64,000 nt of DNA, from positions 62,001 through 126,000 of the IMG/VR virus record IMGVR_UViG_3300044653_000098; one strand, given 5' to 3'. Below, one piece after another: positions 42,559 to 51,704 of this stretch (within the stretch, counting starts at the first letter, position 1; every line of letters begins with the position of its first letter). This stretch comes from a virus. The notes under the pieces were generated by a model, which worked only from the letters and a program-made list of their open reading frames with translations, made no database searches and was not told the DNA's origin. The position numbers and the translations under genes are program-made.

Positions 42559-43397
42559 GCGTCCTCGCCGGCGCAGAGGAGCGTGCACTCAGGGTCAGCT
42601 GGAGCCTGATGCGCGTGAACTTCGAGTGCAAGCAGAAGCGCCATCTCAAGCAGACCACCAAGAAACCTACCAACATGGACATCCGGAACTTCTTCCCCGG
42701 AACCGTGGTGGACATCTGCATGCGCCGCTGGCTGGAGCTGGACGACCCCCCGGCCGGCGGCATGCAGGCCATGCTGGATGAGGTGCTGGAGTTCGCTGAG
42801 ACCAACGCCCGCGAGACAGGCGATGGGATCGTTCAGTGGCGCGACCTGCACGATAAAAAGCGCGTCCGGGCGGACTGCTGGGAGCTGCTCGGCCGGCTGG
42901 AGCCGATCCTGCACCGGTATGCGCTGTCCGTCGACTACTCCCCCGCGGTGCGGTTCAAAGAGCCGTTCATCCTGCCGTACCTGGACGGCACTCCGCAGCA
43001 GATCTGGCTCGTGGGGGAGATGGACCTGTTCACCCGCACCCAGCCAGTGCCTGACCTGCGCGTCTGGGACCTGAAGAACACCAAGAACGCCCAGTACTGG
43101 CGCAAGACCGTCGGCCAGCTGCTGTTCTATGACCTCGCGGTGTGGGCACAGCACAAGCAGTGGACCGTCGAGTGCGGCCTGATCCAGCCCATGTGCCCTG
43201 AGCAGGTGCTGTCGTTCCAGTTCACCGACCAGAACCGGCGTGAGCTGATGATGCACCTCGCTGCCTTCTGCCGGGATGTCTGGATCAAGGACGTCACCCC
43301 AAAAGCCGGGACTGAGGGCTGCTCGTACTGCGAGATGCGCACCGCCTGCGTCCGGTATGCGGGCAACCGCGGCCGCGTCGCGTGGCCCGCGGCGTAA
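42555..43397 (+). CDS. Cas4/RecB-like PD-(D/E)XK nuclease
   Basis: A 280-residue protein. The catalytic core reads GEMDLF, then VWDLKNTKN (the D-x-K motif), then QLLFYDLAVW. The C-terminus has CSYCEMRTAC, and with an early cysteine this could hold an iron-sulfur cluster as in Cas4/AddB-type nucleases. It probably works with RecA and SbcCD in recombination. GTG start overlapping the upstream stop. Confidence 0.8.
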   Translation: MSVLAGAEERALRVSWSLMRVNFECKQKRHLKQTTKKPTNMDIRNFFPGTVVDICMRRWLELDDPPAGGMQAMLDEVLEFAETNARETGDGIVQWRDLHDKKRVRADCWELLGRLEPILHRYALSVDYSPAVRFKEPFILPYLDGTPQQIWLVGEMDLFTRTQPVPDLRVWDLKNTKNAQYWRKTVGQLLFYDLAVWAQHKQWTVECGLIQPMCPEQVLSFQFTDQNRRELMMHLAAFCRDVWIKDVTPKAGTEGCSYCEMRTACVRYAGNRGRVAWPAA

Positions 43398-43404
43398 TAG
43401 AGCC

Positions 43405-43659
43405 ATGGACGATCTCGAACAGCGGCTGGCCGGCGTGCGCGCCCAGGCTGAGCAGGCGCGTCAGCGCCAGGCGCGGGCGGAAGCTGAGCGCCACCAGGCC
43501 CAGGGCTCCCTGGCTGCCGCAGACCAGACGCTCCGGGACGAGTTCCCTGAGCTGGTGAGCCAGAATCCGGAGAGCCTGCTGGCCGCGCTCCGCCAGCAGG
43601 CCGAGGCCGAAGTCAGCAACGTACTGACGGCCCTGGCGGCCGCGGAGGGAGCGTCATGA
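43405..43659 (+). CDS. Short coiled-coil protein
   Basis: An 84-residue protein that is almost entirely coiled coil (LAGVRAQAEQARQRQARAEAE). It lies between the nuclease and clamp genes and between the two Rad50 halves. It could be a remnant or separate piece of the Rad50 coil, but nothing in its sequence proves that. Confidence 0.5.
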   Translation: MDDLEQRLAGVRAQAEQARQRQARAEAERHQAQGSLAAADQTLRDEFPELVSQNPESLLAALRQQAEAEVSNVLTALAAAEGAS

Positions 43660-44912
43660 CGGCAATCAGTGAAGTGCTCGGGGCGCCGGAAGACAGCCCG
43701 TTCGCGGCAGCGACACCGCCGGTCTCGGCCAGCCACCAGGAGTTCAGCTTCACCTGCCCCCGGTTCCAGCTGGCCCTCATGGCCACCCGCGCCGGGAACG
43801 TGGTGCCTGCCCGCGAGGGCCACCAGATGGTTCTCAACAACTTCGCCATCCAGGTCACGGCTGATCCGCCCCGGCTGGAGGTCACCGGCACCGACCTGGA
43901 GCTGCGCGTCATCGCCGCTACCCCCGCAGTGCAGGTGACCCGCTCGGCCGACCAGGACTCGCTGCCGCTGCTCATGCTGCCGGCCAAGCGCCTGCAGGCG
44001 ATCCTGTCCGAGGCGCCCGATGGCGACGTAACGGTCAGCGTCAAGGGGGACAAGGCTGTCATCACCGCCGGGTCGGTGAGCTGGGAGCTGCAGGTGCCTT
44101 CGGATGGCTCGGACTACCCGCGCCCGCCCGCCCTGGACGAGGTGGACTGGCAGGAGACCGCGCGGGTGCCGCTGCTGTCGGCGTTGCGCACGGTCCGGCA
44201 CGCGGTCAGCAAGTCCGGCACTAAGCCGAACCTCTCCCAGGTCGACATCCGCTCCCGCGACACCGACGGCGTGCCGTGCATGACCGCGGCCGATGGCACC
44301 CGGTTTGCGCAGATCCCGCTGCCCGGGTTCCCGGTCGAGATGCGGATCCCCGCTGCGGGCTCCCCGGCCGCCACCGACGAGCTGATCCGCCTCCTGATAG
44401 CTTCCGAGGCGGACACCGTGCGGGTGGGAAAGCAGGGGAAAAGCTTGTTCTTCGGTGTGGATTCGACGGTTTTCCGGGTTTTTCAGCTGCCGCTGGAGTA
44501 CCCGGACATCTGGAAGCTGCTGCTGGAGCCCACCCTGGCCAACACCGACCTGCTCACGGTCAGCCGCGACGAGCTGAAGCGCGCGATCAGCCGGGTGCGG
44601 ATCAACGCCGACGACGGCACGCACGCCATCGGCCTGCAGCTGTGCGCCGGCCGGCTGACCGTCTTCACCCGCGACACCCGCGGCAATCAGGCTGAGCAGA
44701 CGATCGAGGCAACCTGGGATCAGCCGGAGCGCTCGCTGCTGGTCAACCACCTGTTCCTGGCCGAGATGCTGGGCGTCCACCCCAGCGGCGAGTGCATCTT
44801 CCGGCTCGGCAGGGACTCCGGGAAAAAGCGCTCGGTGGTGCTGCTCCGCGACGATGCGAGCGGGATCACCGGCATCATCAACCAGATGTCCGGGTCGCTG
44901 GCCGGGGCGTAG
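43656..44912 (+). CDS. dnaN: DNA polymerase sliding clamp (beta subunit)
   Basis: A 418-residue protein with three-domain beta-clamp layout. Domain 1 has VLNNFAIQV and ELRVIAATPAVQV, the middle domain has DGTRFAQIPLP, and the C-terminal part has DELKRAISRVRI and LLVNHLFLAEMLG. It encircles DNA as a processivity factor. Together with delta, delta' and DnaX genes here, the element carries its own clamp and loader. Confidence 0.8.
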   Translation: MTAISEVLGAPEDSPFAAATPPVSASHQEFSFTCPRFQLALMATRAGNVVPAREGHQMVLNNFAIQVTADPPRLEVTGTDLELRVIAATPAVQVTRSADQDSLPLLMLPAKRLQAILSEAPDGDVTVSVKGDKAVITAGSVSWELQVPSDGSDYPRPPALDEVDWQETARVPLLSALRTVRHAVSKSGTKPNLSQVDIRSRDTDGVPCMTAADGTRFAQIPLPGFPVEMRIPAAGSPAATDELIRLLIASEADTVRVGKQGKSLFFGVDSTVFRVFQLPLEYPDIWKLLLEPTLANTDLLTVSRDELKRAISRVRINADDGTHAIGLQLCAGRLTVFTRDTRGNQAEQTIEATWDQPERSLLVNHLFLAEMLGVHPSGECIFRLGRDSGKKRSVVLLRDDASGITGIINQMSGSLAGA

Positions 44913-44919
44913 CAGGGAC

Positions 44920-45591
44920 ATGAGCACCGAGCTGGCACAGCGGGTCAGGGCGGCACGCAGCCGCACCGACATGGACATCGGCCGCGCCCGCGAGGTGGGC
45001 CGGGCCGGGCAGCTGGCCGAGTCCGCCGTAGCCCGGCTACAGGAGGAGATCGAGCGCCACGAGCGCACGGCGAAGCTGTTCACCACCATTGGCGAGACGC
45101 GCCAGGAGCTGGCCCGCCAGCAGATCGAGGGTCTCGTCACCCGCGGGCTGCAGACCATCTTCGATGAGGATCTGAGCTTCCACCTCGTGCCGTCGGTGCG
45201 GGGGAACAACGCCCAGGTCGACTTCATGATCCGGTCGGTGCACGACGTGCCGCCAGATCCTGAGAGGCAGACCTACGGGCCGGTCCAGGTCGACACCCCG
45301 GTGCTGGAGGCGCGCGGCGGGGGCATGGCTGTGGTTGTGGCCTTCATGCTGCGGCTGGTCGTGCTCCTGCTTACGCCAGGCACCCGCAAGGTGCTGTTCC
45401 TCGATGAGAGCTTCGCTCACGTCTCGCGTGGCTACGAGCCGAGAGTGGCCGAGTTCCTGAGAATGGTGAGCGAGAATGCTGGGGTGCAGATAGTTCTGAT
45501 CACCCACTCTGACGCGTTCTCCGACCTTGCCGACGCCCTCTACCGGCTGGAGCTGGAAGGCGGCGTGACCGTGGTGCGCCAGGAGGGCTAA
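44920..45591 (+). CDS. Rad50/SbcC C-terminal half (split SMC-like ATPase)
   Basis: A 223-residue protein. The N-terminal ~70 residues are coiled coil. The rest is the second ATPase lobe: a signature-like EARGGGMAVVVAFMLRL, Walker B KVLFLDESFAHVS, and the switch ITHSD. It completes the ATPase begun at 38936-39862. AGCAGGGAC precedes the ATG. Confidence 0.8.
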   Translation: MSTELAQRVRAARSRTDMDIGRAREVGRAGQLAESAVARLQEEIERHERTAKLFTTIGETRQELARQQIEGLVTRGLQTIFDEDLSFHLVPSVRGNNAQVDFMIRSVHDVPPDPERQTYGPVQVDTPVLEARGGGMAVVVAFMLRLVVLLLTPGTRKVLFLDESFAHVSRGYEPRVAEFLRMVSENAGVQIVLITHSDAFSDLADALYRLELEGGVTVVRQEG

Positions 45592-46229
45592 TGCGGCCTC
45601 TCCTGAGCATTCTCATCGCGACGCTGGGCAGTCGGCAGGACAAGTTCTTCGAGCTGCTCGATATGCTGCTGCCGCAGGCAGAGGAAAGCGGCGAGGTGGA
45701 GGTCACCGGCCTCTACAACCACGGCGAGCACCGGCTGGCGGTCGTCCGGCAAAGGCTGCTGGAAAGTGCCAGCGGCACGTACCTGTGCTTCGTGGATGAC
45801 GACGACATGGTCAGTCCGGACTATGTGGAGACCCTCCTGGCCGTCCTTCGGGACCACACCCCTGACTCGGTTGGGTTCAAGGTGTTCCTGAGTCACCGTG
45901 CCCAGGTCTCCACCTGCAGCCGCGTCCGCTTTGGCCAGAAGGTTTACGGCCACACCTGGGACTGGGGCATCATGACCCCGGTCCGGACTGAGATCGCCCA
46001 GAAGTGCCGGTTCGACACCTACACGGGCGGCCGCGTCGGTGAGGACGGCTGGTTCAAGGCCCAGCTGTTGTCCCTGCTCGGCCCCGAGGAGTTCATAGAT
46101 AAAGTGCTCTATGAGTACCGGTGGGACGCTGAGGACTCGACGCAGACCCACCTCGCCCGGCAGCCTCGCCTCCCGCGGCCCTACGTTGGGTCACTGGCGT
46201 TCCGGTGGCATGAATGGAGCAGCAGATGA
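45591..46229 (+). CDS. Family 2-like glycosyltransferase
   Basis: A 212-residue GT-A fold protein: LSILIATLGSRQDKF at the start and the metal-binding run FVDDDDMVSPDYVETLL near residue 68. It would transfer a sugar from a nucleotide donor. It starts at the last base of the upstream stop. First gene of the sugar/radical-SAM region. Confidence 0.75.
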   Translation: MRPLLSILIATLGSRQDKFFELLDMLLPQAEESGEVEVTGLYNHGEHRLAVVRQRLLESASGTYLCFVDDDDMVSPDYVETLLAVLRDHTPDSVGFKVFLSHRAQVSTCSRVRFGQKVYGHTWDWGIMTPVRTEIAQKCRFDTYTGGRVGEDGWFKAQLLSLLGPEEFIDKVLYEYRWDAEDSTQTHLARQPRLPRPYVGSLAFRWHEWSSR

Positions 46230-46417
46230 AAGACCGCAGCAAGATTGTCTACTGCACCATGGACAGCTCTCAGTGGCTGATCCTGATCCCGCCCGCAGGC
46301 TTGGTGTCCCCTCCGGTGATAACCCTGCATCAGTCATTTGTCGGGCCCGTGGAGTTCTACCACGCCTCGGCCTACAACATCCCGGTGCCCGACGACGCTA
46401 AGGCGGCCGCGAAATGA
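46226..46417 (+). CDS. Short unknown protein
   Basis: A 63-residue protein with mixed strands, no motif recognised. ATGA overlaps on both sides couple it to the glycosyltransferase and to the radical SAM gene. Confidence 0.5.
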   Translation: MKDRSKIVYCTMDSSQWLILIPPAGLVSPPVITLHQSFVGPVEFYHASAYNIPVPDDAKAAAK

Positions 46418-49365
46418 CCAGTCCTGCGTCCGTCCAGAGCTGGCTCGACCAGACCGCCTACAAGATGGACCTGAGCTGCCAGTACCTCGGGGATGAGCCG
46501 AACACCCTGAACCGGGACTGGGACTCCGCCACGCTGCGGTGGCTCATGTGCGCGAGCTGGCCCTATGAGCATGCGGCCGGCAACCAGTCGATCCCCTACG
46601 TCGCCAAGGCGGTCACTGATGCTTCCCCGCATTATCTGTGCGACCGGTTCTACCTGCCTGCGACGCCACGCGATATGCGACTTCTGGAGCGCGGGGGCGT
46701 GCCCGTATTCGGTATCGAATCAAAGCACCAGCTCAGTGACTTTGACGTGGTGGGAACCTCTATCTCCTACCTTGTTCTGCTGATGAACTTCGCCAAGATG
46801 CTGACCATGAGCGGGATTCCGCTGCGGTGGCGCGAGCGGGAGGACGACCCCGGCGCCTACCCCATGGTCATCATCGGCGGCCAGGCGTTCAGCGCCCCTG
46901 CTGCGATGGAGCCGATCGCGGATTGCATCTGGCTGGGCGAGGCCGACACCGAGCCCGGCAACGGCGGGATGGCCGCGGTGTGCCGGAGGATCGAGGAGTT
47001 CAAGGCCGACGGCTCCTGGCGGCAGGACCGGATCGGGTGCTACCGCGAGCTGGCGCTGGAGTTCGGGTACCTGCACTTCCCGCGGTTCGTGAAGACGCAC
47101 TACCGGTACGAGGACCGCGGCCTGCCGCAGCCCTCGAAGGTGGTTGCGGGCTATGAGTCCCTGCTGCCGGGCATGACCTTCCCCCGGCGCTCGCGCCGGG
47201 TCCGCGACATGAACGCCATCTCCCCGCTGACCGCCGCGCCGCTGCTGTACTCCGACCCCGCGCTCGGCGCCGGGGACATGGAAGTCGCCCGCGGCTGCCC
47301 GGCGTGGTGCAGCTTCTGCCGGCTGAGCTGGCTGACCAAGCCGTACCGCCAGCGGGACGTCGCCTTGTCCGTCGAGCACGCTGCTCAGTGGCACCGCGCC
47401 ATGGGTGCGGTCGAGCTGAGCCCGTTCGCCCCGGACTTCCCGATGCACACGCAGCGCCAGCTGCTGATCAAGCAGTTGCTGGAGCAGGTCAACGACGAGG
47501 CCGACGCGGTGGCCATGCGCATTGACGACGCCATCGCGGACAAGGGCGTTTACATCCAGCTCCAGGCCCTCGGCGGGATGGACGCGATCACCCTCGGCCT
47601 GGAGGGCAACTCCCAGCGCATGCGTGACCTCGTCGGCAAGGGCACCTCCGACAACGAGGTGATCGAGGCGGTCCGGCAGGGGATCCAGGCTGGCCTGCGC
47701 AAGTTCAAGCTCTTCATGATCACCAACCTGCCCGGCGAGGAGAAGGGCGACGTCCTGCGGATCGTCCGGCTGGGCGAGCAGCTGGCCGCGGTCCGCGACG
47801 AGCTGGGGCAGCCAAACGTCCAGATCCAGTTCAGCTGGACTCCGCTGCTCATCGAGATGGGCACGCCGTTCCAGTGGTTCGCCGTGACCCACGCCGACCA
47901 CACGCTGATCAAGATCGCTGAGTTCTTCCGCGACCTGAAGATCGCCTTCAAGATCGGGACCAAGGCCGAGCCCAACAAGGTGGCATTCTTCCAGCTGTGC
48001 CAGCGAGCCTCCGCCGAGGTGGGCGAGGCGATCGTGGACGTCATGGAGGAGATGGACATCGCCTGCTGGGGTGGTGTGCCCCGCGGCGATCCAGGCAAGC
48101 GCAACGGGATGAAGGACCGGCTGGAGGACGCCCTGATCGCCCACGGCTTCCTCAACGGTTTCGATGACTGCTTTGACGAGCGTCGCCTGCGTGACCTGTT
48201 CGGCGCCGAGTACATCGACACCGGGGTGCCCCGCCGGCTGCTGTGGAGCACCTATCTCCAGATGGTGGAGTTCCTGGAGCAGACGGACGCCGACACCTAC
48301 GACGACCTGCTCGACCCGGCCTACCGCGGCAACGAGTGGGTCGGCCGGTGCGACACCGCCTGCCAGGGCAATTCCTGCGGAGTGTGCTCACGCAGTGACT
48401 TGGAGTTGCGACGGGACTACATCAGTGCTGCGAAGAATGAGCTGACCACCGGCCTAGCGGGGGTCCGGCCGATCGACCAGTCTTCGGTGGTCATGCGCAT
48501 CCGGCTCCGGCTGGTCCGGAGCGAGAAGTACCGCTTCGTCGGCAACGACCACTGGCGGTTCGCGGTCCGGCGCGCGGCCTACCAGGCCGCCTACGCCATG
48601 GCCAACACGCTGCCTTCCGGCTTCTCGATAGCCAAGCGCACCATCCGCTTCGCCAGCGATAGGTTCGGCAGCCAGGGGCTGGCGGGCACCGACTACGTCG
48701 AGTTCGGGATCACCCGCGAGCTGGATGACTGGCAGCTGCACGCGTTCGTTGCCGGGATGTCAGCTCTTCTGGACCGGTGGGTGTCGGTGATCGAGGAGAG
48801 CCGGACCCAGCTGCCCCCGGTGGCCGGGGAGCTGCGCAAGGACGCGGATGTCAGCTTCTGCTCTATGACCCTGGCAGCGAGCCCTGACGTGGCCGCTGCG
48901 CGCCTCGCAGCCTGGGGCCGGGCAGAGACCGTGCCCATGATCCTGCGCCATCCTGGGGTCTACTTCGGGCTCGCCGCCGAGGAGGTCGACGCCCGCGAGT
49001 TCGTGGACGACATGTGGGTGGCTGCCACCGGCAACAAGCTCGAACTCAAGATGTTCACCCGCGGGGAGCCGGGGCCCTACCAGCTGATGTCGACGCTCAT
49101 GGGCAAAAAGAGCTGGATCGAGGCCATGGCTCACCCGGCGTGGCGGCATGACTTCTTCCTGCCTGGCGCGACCGGGCTGGCTGCCATCCAGGGCGACATG
49201 CTGGCGGCCGCCTGCACGGAGTGCGGGCTGCCAGTGCCATACGGCGCCGACGGCCAGCCGTGGCTGCGCGCAGACCTCAGCGACTCCCTCGACATCTGCC
49301 CGCGGTGTCTCGATGAGCGCCATGGCCGGGTGCTCGCGGGCCTGCCCCGCCTCGCGGCCGTATAA
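46414..49365 (+). CDS. B12-binding-type radical SAM protein with C-terminal DUF2344-like domain
   Basis: A 983-residue protein. Residues ~110-185 resemble a B12-binding Rossmann fold (VVGTSISYLVLLMNFAK, VIIGGQAFSAPAAM). Near residue 295, ARGCPAWCSFCR is the radical SAM Cx3Cx2C iron-sulfur motif. Residues ~690-800 (RIRLRLVRSEKYRFVG, ...LPSGFSIAKRTIRFASD) resemble the DUF2344 domain linked to such enzymes in actinobacteria. CTECG and CPRC close the protein, probably a zinc ribbon. It likely performs radical chemistry on RNA, DNA or a sugar; the substrate is unknown. Confidence 0.75.
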   Translation: MTSPASVQSWLDQTAYKMDLSCQYLGDEPNTLNRDWDSATLRWLMCASWPYEHAAGNQSIPYVAKAVTDASPHYLCDRFYLPATPRDMRLLERGGVPVFGIESKHQLSDFDVVGTSISYLVLLMNFAKMLTMSGIPLRWREREDDPGAYPMVIIGGQAFSAPAAMEPIADCIWLGEADTEPGNGGMAAVCRRIEEFKADGSWRQDRIGCYRELALEFGYLHFPRFVKTHYRYEDRGLPQPSKVVAGYESLLPGMTFPRRSRRVRDMNAISPLTAAPLLYSDPALGAGDMEVARGCPAWCSFCRLSWLTKPYRQRDVALSVEHAAQWHRAMGAVELSPFAPDFPMHTQRQLLIKQLLEQVNDEADAVAMRIDDAIADKGVYIQLQALGGMDAITLGLEGNSQRMRDLVGKGTSDNEVIEAVRQGIQAGLRKFKLFMITNLPGEEKGDVLRIVRLGEQLAAVRDELGQPNVQIQFSWTPLLIEMGTPFQWFAVTHADHTLIKIAEFFRDLKIAFKIGTKAEPNKVAFFQLCQRASAEVGEAIVDVMEEMDIACWGGVPRGDPGKRNGMKDRLEDALIAHGFLNGFDDCFDERRLRDLFGAEYIDTGVPRRLLWSTYLQMVEFLEQTDADTYDDLLDPAYRGNEWVGRCDTACQGNSCGVCSRSDLELRRDYISAAKNELTTGLAGVRPIDQSSVVMRIRLRLVRSEKYRFVGNDHWRFAVRRAAYQAAYAMANTLPSGFSIAKRTIRFASDRFGSQGLAGTDYVEFGITRELDDWQLHAFVAGMSALLDRWVSVIEESRTQLPPVAGELRKDADVSFCSMTLAASPDVAAARLAAWGRAETVPMILRHPGVYFGLAAEEVDAREFVDDMWVAATGNKLELKMFTRGEPGPYQLMSTLMGKKSWIEAMAHPAWRHDFFLPGATGLAAIQGDMLAAACTECGLPVPYGADGQPWLRADLSDSLDICPRCLDERHGRVLAGLPRLAAV

Positions 49366-49407
49366 GGCACCAAGCAGCACTCCCTAACCGAGCTGGGGAG
49401 CGCAGCA

Positions 49408-49467
49408 GGCGCGGAGGGCGCCGGTATCCAAGTATGGCTACTGGGATCGCACGTCGCCCTCCGCGCC
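49408..49467 (+). terminator. Long-loop perfect hairpin between genes
   Basis: GGCGCGGAGGGCG (49408-49420) and CGCCCTCCGCGCC (49455-49467) form a perfect 13-bp stem with a 34-base loop. It may terminate the radical SAM transcript or be a structured leader of the next gene (GTG 49495). Confidence 0.55.
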
Positions 49468-49494
49468 GAATAGCCCAGGAGTCTGGAGGGCGCG

Positions 49495-49743
49495 GTGGCC
49501 GAGGTGTGGGTTGACGGGGCGGTGTCCTGTTATGACCCTGAGTGCTCCGGCCACGCCGAGCCCGAGAGTGACGGCGAGACGCGCTGGTACGAGTGCACGA
49601 AGTGCGGCTACCAGTTCGAGTTCCGGGTGGTCCGCCAGGCGGACTCCGGAACCTGCGCCATCGGTGTGAGCGCCGAGACCCGGCGTGCCGCTCCTGGACC
49701 GGTCCTACTGCAGATCGGGAGGCGGCCAGATGACCGACACTGA
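49495..49743 (+). CDS. Small zinc-ribbon protein
   Basis: An 82-residue protein with C-x4-C and CTKCGY, a probable four-cysteine ribbon. GTG start with GGAGGGC upstream. Overlaps the next gene in another frame. Confidence 0.55.
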   Translation: MAEVWVDGAVSCYDPECSGHAEPESDGETRWYECTKCGYQFEFRVVRQADSGTCAIGVSAETRRAAPGPVLLQIGRRPDDRH

Positions 49744-50302
49744 GACAGCACAGCAGCCCAAGTCCCTGAGCGCGATGGCTGACGAGGTTCTGGCATGGTG
49801 CCAGGACAAGGGCTGGTACGACACCCCGGTCAGCTTCGCGGAGGCCATGGCCCTGCTGCACAGCGAGGTGGCCGAGGTCTCCGAAGCGTGGCGGCAGTGG
49901 GGGCTGGCTGACAACACTGCCGTGCTCACGTATACCGACCAGGCCACCGGACAGTACGCACTGGCAAAACCCGAGGGCGTCGGCAGCGAGTTCGGAGACA
50001 TCCTGATCCGGTGGCTGGACGACTCCCGGCGCTTTGGCGTCGACCCCGACCTCAAGGTCAACTCGCTGCCCAAGATCTCCAGCTCGTTCCTGGAGAACAT
50101 GAACGCGCTGCACACGCTGATCGCCTCGTCGTCCGAGGCGTTCTACGAGAACGACGCTTGGTGGTACCGCAAGCACGCCCGGATCGTCACGTTCCTGCTC
50201 CAGCTCTGCGCGCACTACGAGATCGATCTGCAGGCGGAGTACGAGCGGAAGATGGCCTACAACCGCACCCGTGCCTACCGGCACGGCGGTAAGCGCCAGT
50301 AA
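49730..50302 (+). CDS. MazG-like nucleotide pyrophosphohydrolase
   Basis: A 190-residue helical protein with the MazG metal-binding pattern: LLHSEVAEVSEAW near residue 42 and GSEFGDILIRWLD near residue 85. It would hydrolyse NTPs or dNTPs, adjusting nucleotide pools or alarmone levels. GGGAGG precedes the ATG. Confidence 0.75.
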   Translation: MTDTETAQQPKSLSAMADEVLAWCQDKGWYDTPVSFAEAMALLHSEVAEVSEAWRQWGLADNTAVLTYTDQATGQYALAKPEGVGSEFGDILIRWLDDSRRFGVDPDLKVNSLPKISSSFLENMNALHTLIASSSEAFYENDAWWYRKHARIVTFLLQLCAHYEIDLQAEYERKMAYNRTRAYRHGGKRQ

Positions 50303-50508
50303 TGGCTGGCGGAAGGCCCCAGAAGTACCCGTGGGATGAGTGGGCGGACGGCCGTGAGCATGTGATCTCCCGCGGCACGCACTTCCAGGTGCCGGTGGAG
50401 ACCATGCGGGTCAATCTGCACAAGTTCGCTGTCGGCCAGCGGCTGAAGGTGAGCACGCGCCGCCGGCAGGACAGCCTGAAGTTCACGTTCTCGGAGGCAG
50501 CTACATGA
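50302..50508 (+). CDS. Small DNA-metabolism-associated protein, unknown
   Basis: A 68-residue basic protein (GRPQKYPWDEWADG, ...VSTRRRQDSLKF). Similar short proteins occur in actinophages, function unknown. It overlaps both neighbours (TAATG-type and ATGA). Confidence 0.5.
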   Translation: MAGGRPQKYPWDEWADGREHVISRGTHFQVPVETMRVNLHKFAVGQRLKVSTRRRQDSLKFTFSEAAT

Positions 50509-51668
50509 TCGGTGACGACCTGGAATCCCTGGCTCTGCGCTACCGCCCGCGGCGGTTCGCTGACGTGGCCGGCCAGCTTGCTTCGGTGGCGGTGCTCTAC
50601 CAGATGTCTATCCGCGGGAAGATCCCGGGCGCCTCGATCCTCTATGGCAACCGGGGGTCAGGCAAGACCACCTCAGCCCGGATCGTCGCGGCCGCTCTCA
50701 ACTGCAAGGCAGGCCCCGGGCAGCCGGACGCCTACCCGTGCCTGGACTGCCCGTCCTGCCGGGCGGTGTGGAACAACACCAGCCTGGACTACATGGAAAT
50801 CGACGCCGCGAGCAACGGCTCGGCCGAGAAGGTGCGCACGCTTCGTGAGGAGCTGGCCTACTCCAGCTCGACCGGGCAGCGGGTTGTGGTCCTGGACGAG
50901 GCGCACTCGATGTCCGTGGTGGCGTTCAATGCCATCCTCAAGCTGCTGGAGGAGCCACCTCCCGGTGTGTCGTTCATCCTGTGCACCACCGAGCTGGCCA
51001 AGATTCTGGCCACGGTGCGCAGCCGGTGTGTCCCGTTCCGGTTCGCCCGGCTGGGGATCGACGTCATCGCCTCCCGGCTGGCCTGGATCTGCCAGCAGGA
51101 GAGCATCCCGGCCGAGCCAGCGCTGCTGGCTGCCATCGCTGAGCAGGCTGACGGCGCTATGCGCGACGCGGTCATGACGCTGGACCAGCTGCAGAGCGTG
51201 GGGATCTACGACCTCGCCCGCTTCCAGGCCATGACCGGCTGGGCCGACTACGCTCCGGGCCTCATCTCCGCCATGCTGGCCGGGGACGACGCCTCGATGT
51301 TCACCCAGCTCGACACGGTGCTTCAGCAGAACGGCGACTACGCCGAGGTGAGCACCAAGCTGACGGGCTGCCTGCGGGACATTCTGGTGCTGCTCGGCGG
51401 CGGCCAGATCACCGCTCAGGGAGCTGCCCTGGAGGCCCGCACGTCACTGGCTAGCCGGCTGGACGCCCCGCGTGTTGCCCGCGCCATGCGGGTGATGTGG
51501 GAGCTGAAGACCCGGGTGGCCAAGACTGAGCCCAAGGCCACCCTGGAGCTGGCGTGCTCGGTGATCTCCGCCGAGCTGCGCCCGCCGCAGGCCGCCCCGT
51601 CGCTGTCCGCGGTGCCGCAGCCGCTGACCCTCGCTCAGATGGGGAACGGGCACCGCGTTTCTGCCTGA
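50505..51668 (+). CDS. dnaX: DNA polymerase III gamma/tau-like clamp-loader ATPase
   Basis: A 387-residue AAA+ protein: Walker A GNRGSGKTTSA (residues ~48-58), a zinc module (C...CLDCPSC), Walker B VVLDEAH, then ILKLLEEPP, sensor CTTE and SRC. The long tau C-terminus of bacterial DnaX is missing, so this is a gamma-like loader motor. With the delta- and delta'-like genes it completes a clamp loader for the clamp at 43656. Confidence 0.9.
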   Translation: MIGDDLESLALRYRPRRFADVAGQLASVAVLYQMSIRGKIPGASILYGNRGSGKTTSARIVAAALNCKAGPGQPDAYPCLDCPSCRAVWNNTSLDYMEIDAASNGSAEKVRTLREELAYSSSTGQRVVVLDEAHSMSVVAFNAILKLLEEPPPGVSFILCTTELAKILATVRSRCVPFRFARLGIDVIASRLAWICQQESIPAEPALLAAIAEQADGAMRDAVMTLDQLQSVGIYDLARFQAMTGWADYAPGLISAMLAGDDASMFTQLDTVLQQNGDYAEVSTKLTGCLRDILVLLGGGQITAQGAALEARTSLASRLDAPRVARAMRVMWELKTRVAKTEPKATLELACSVISAELRPPQAAPSLSAVPQPLTLAQMGNGHRVSA

Positions 51669-51704
51669 GGCTGCCGCCGGTCACCGGGTGGCGATAGCTC
51701 GTGC

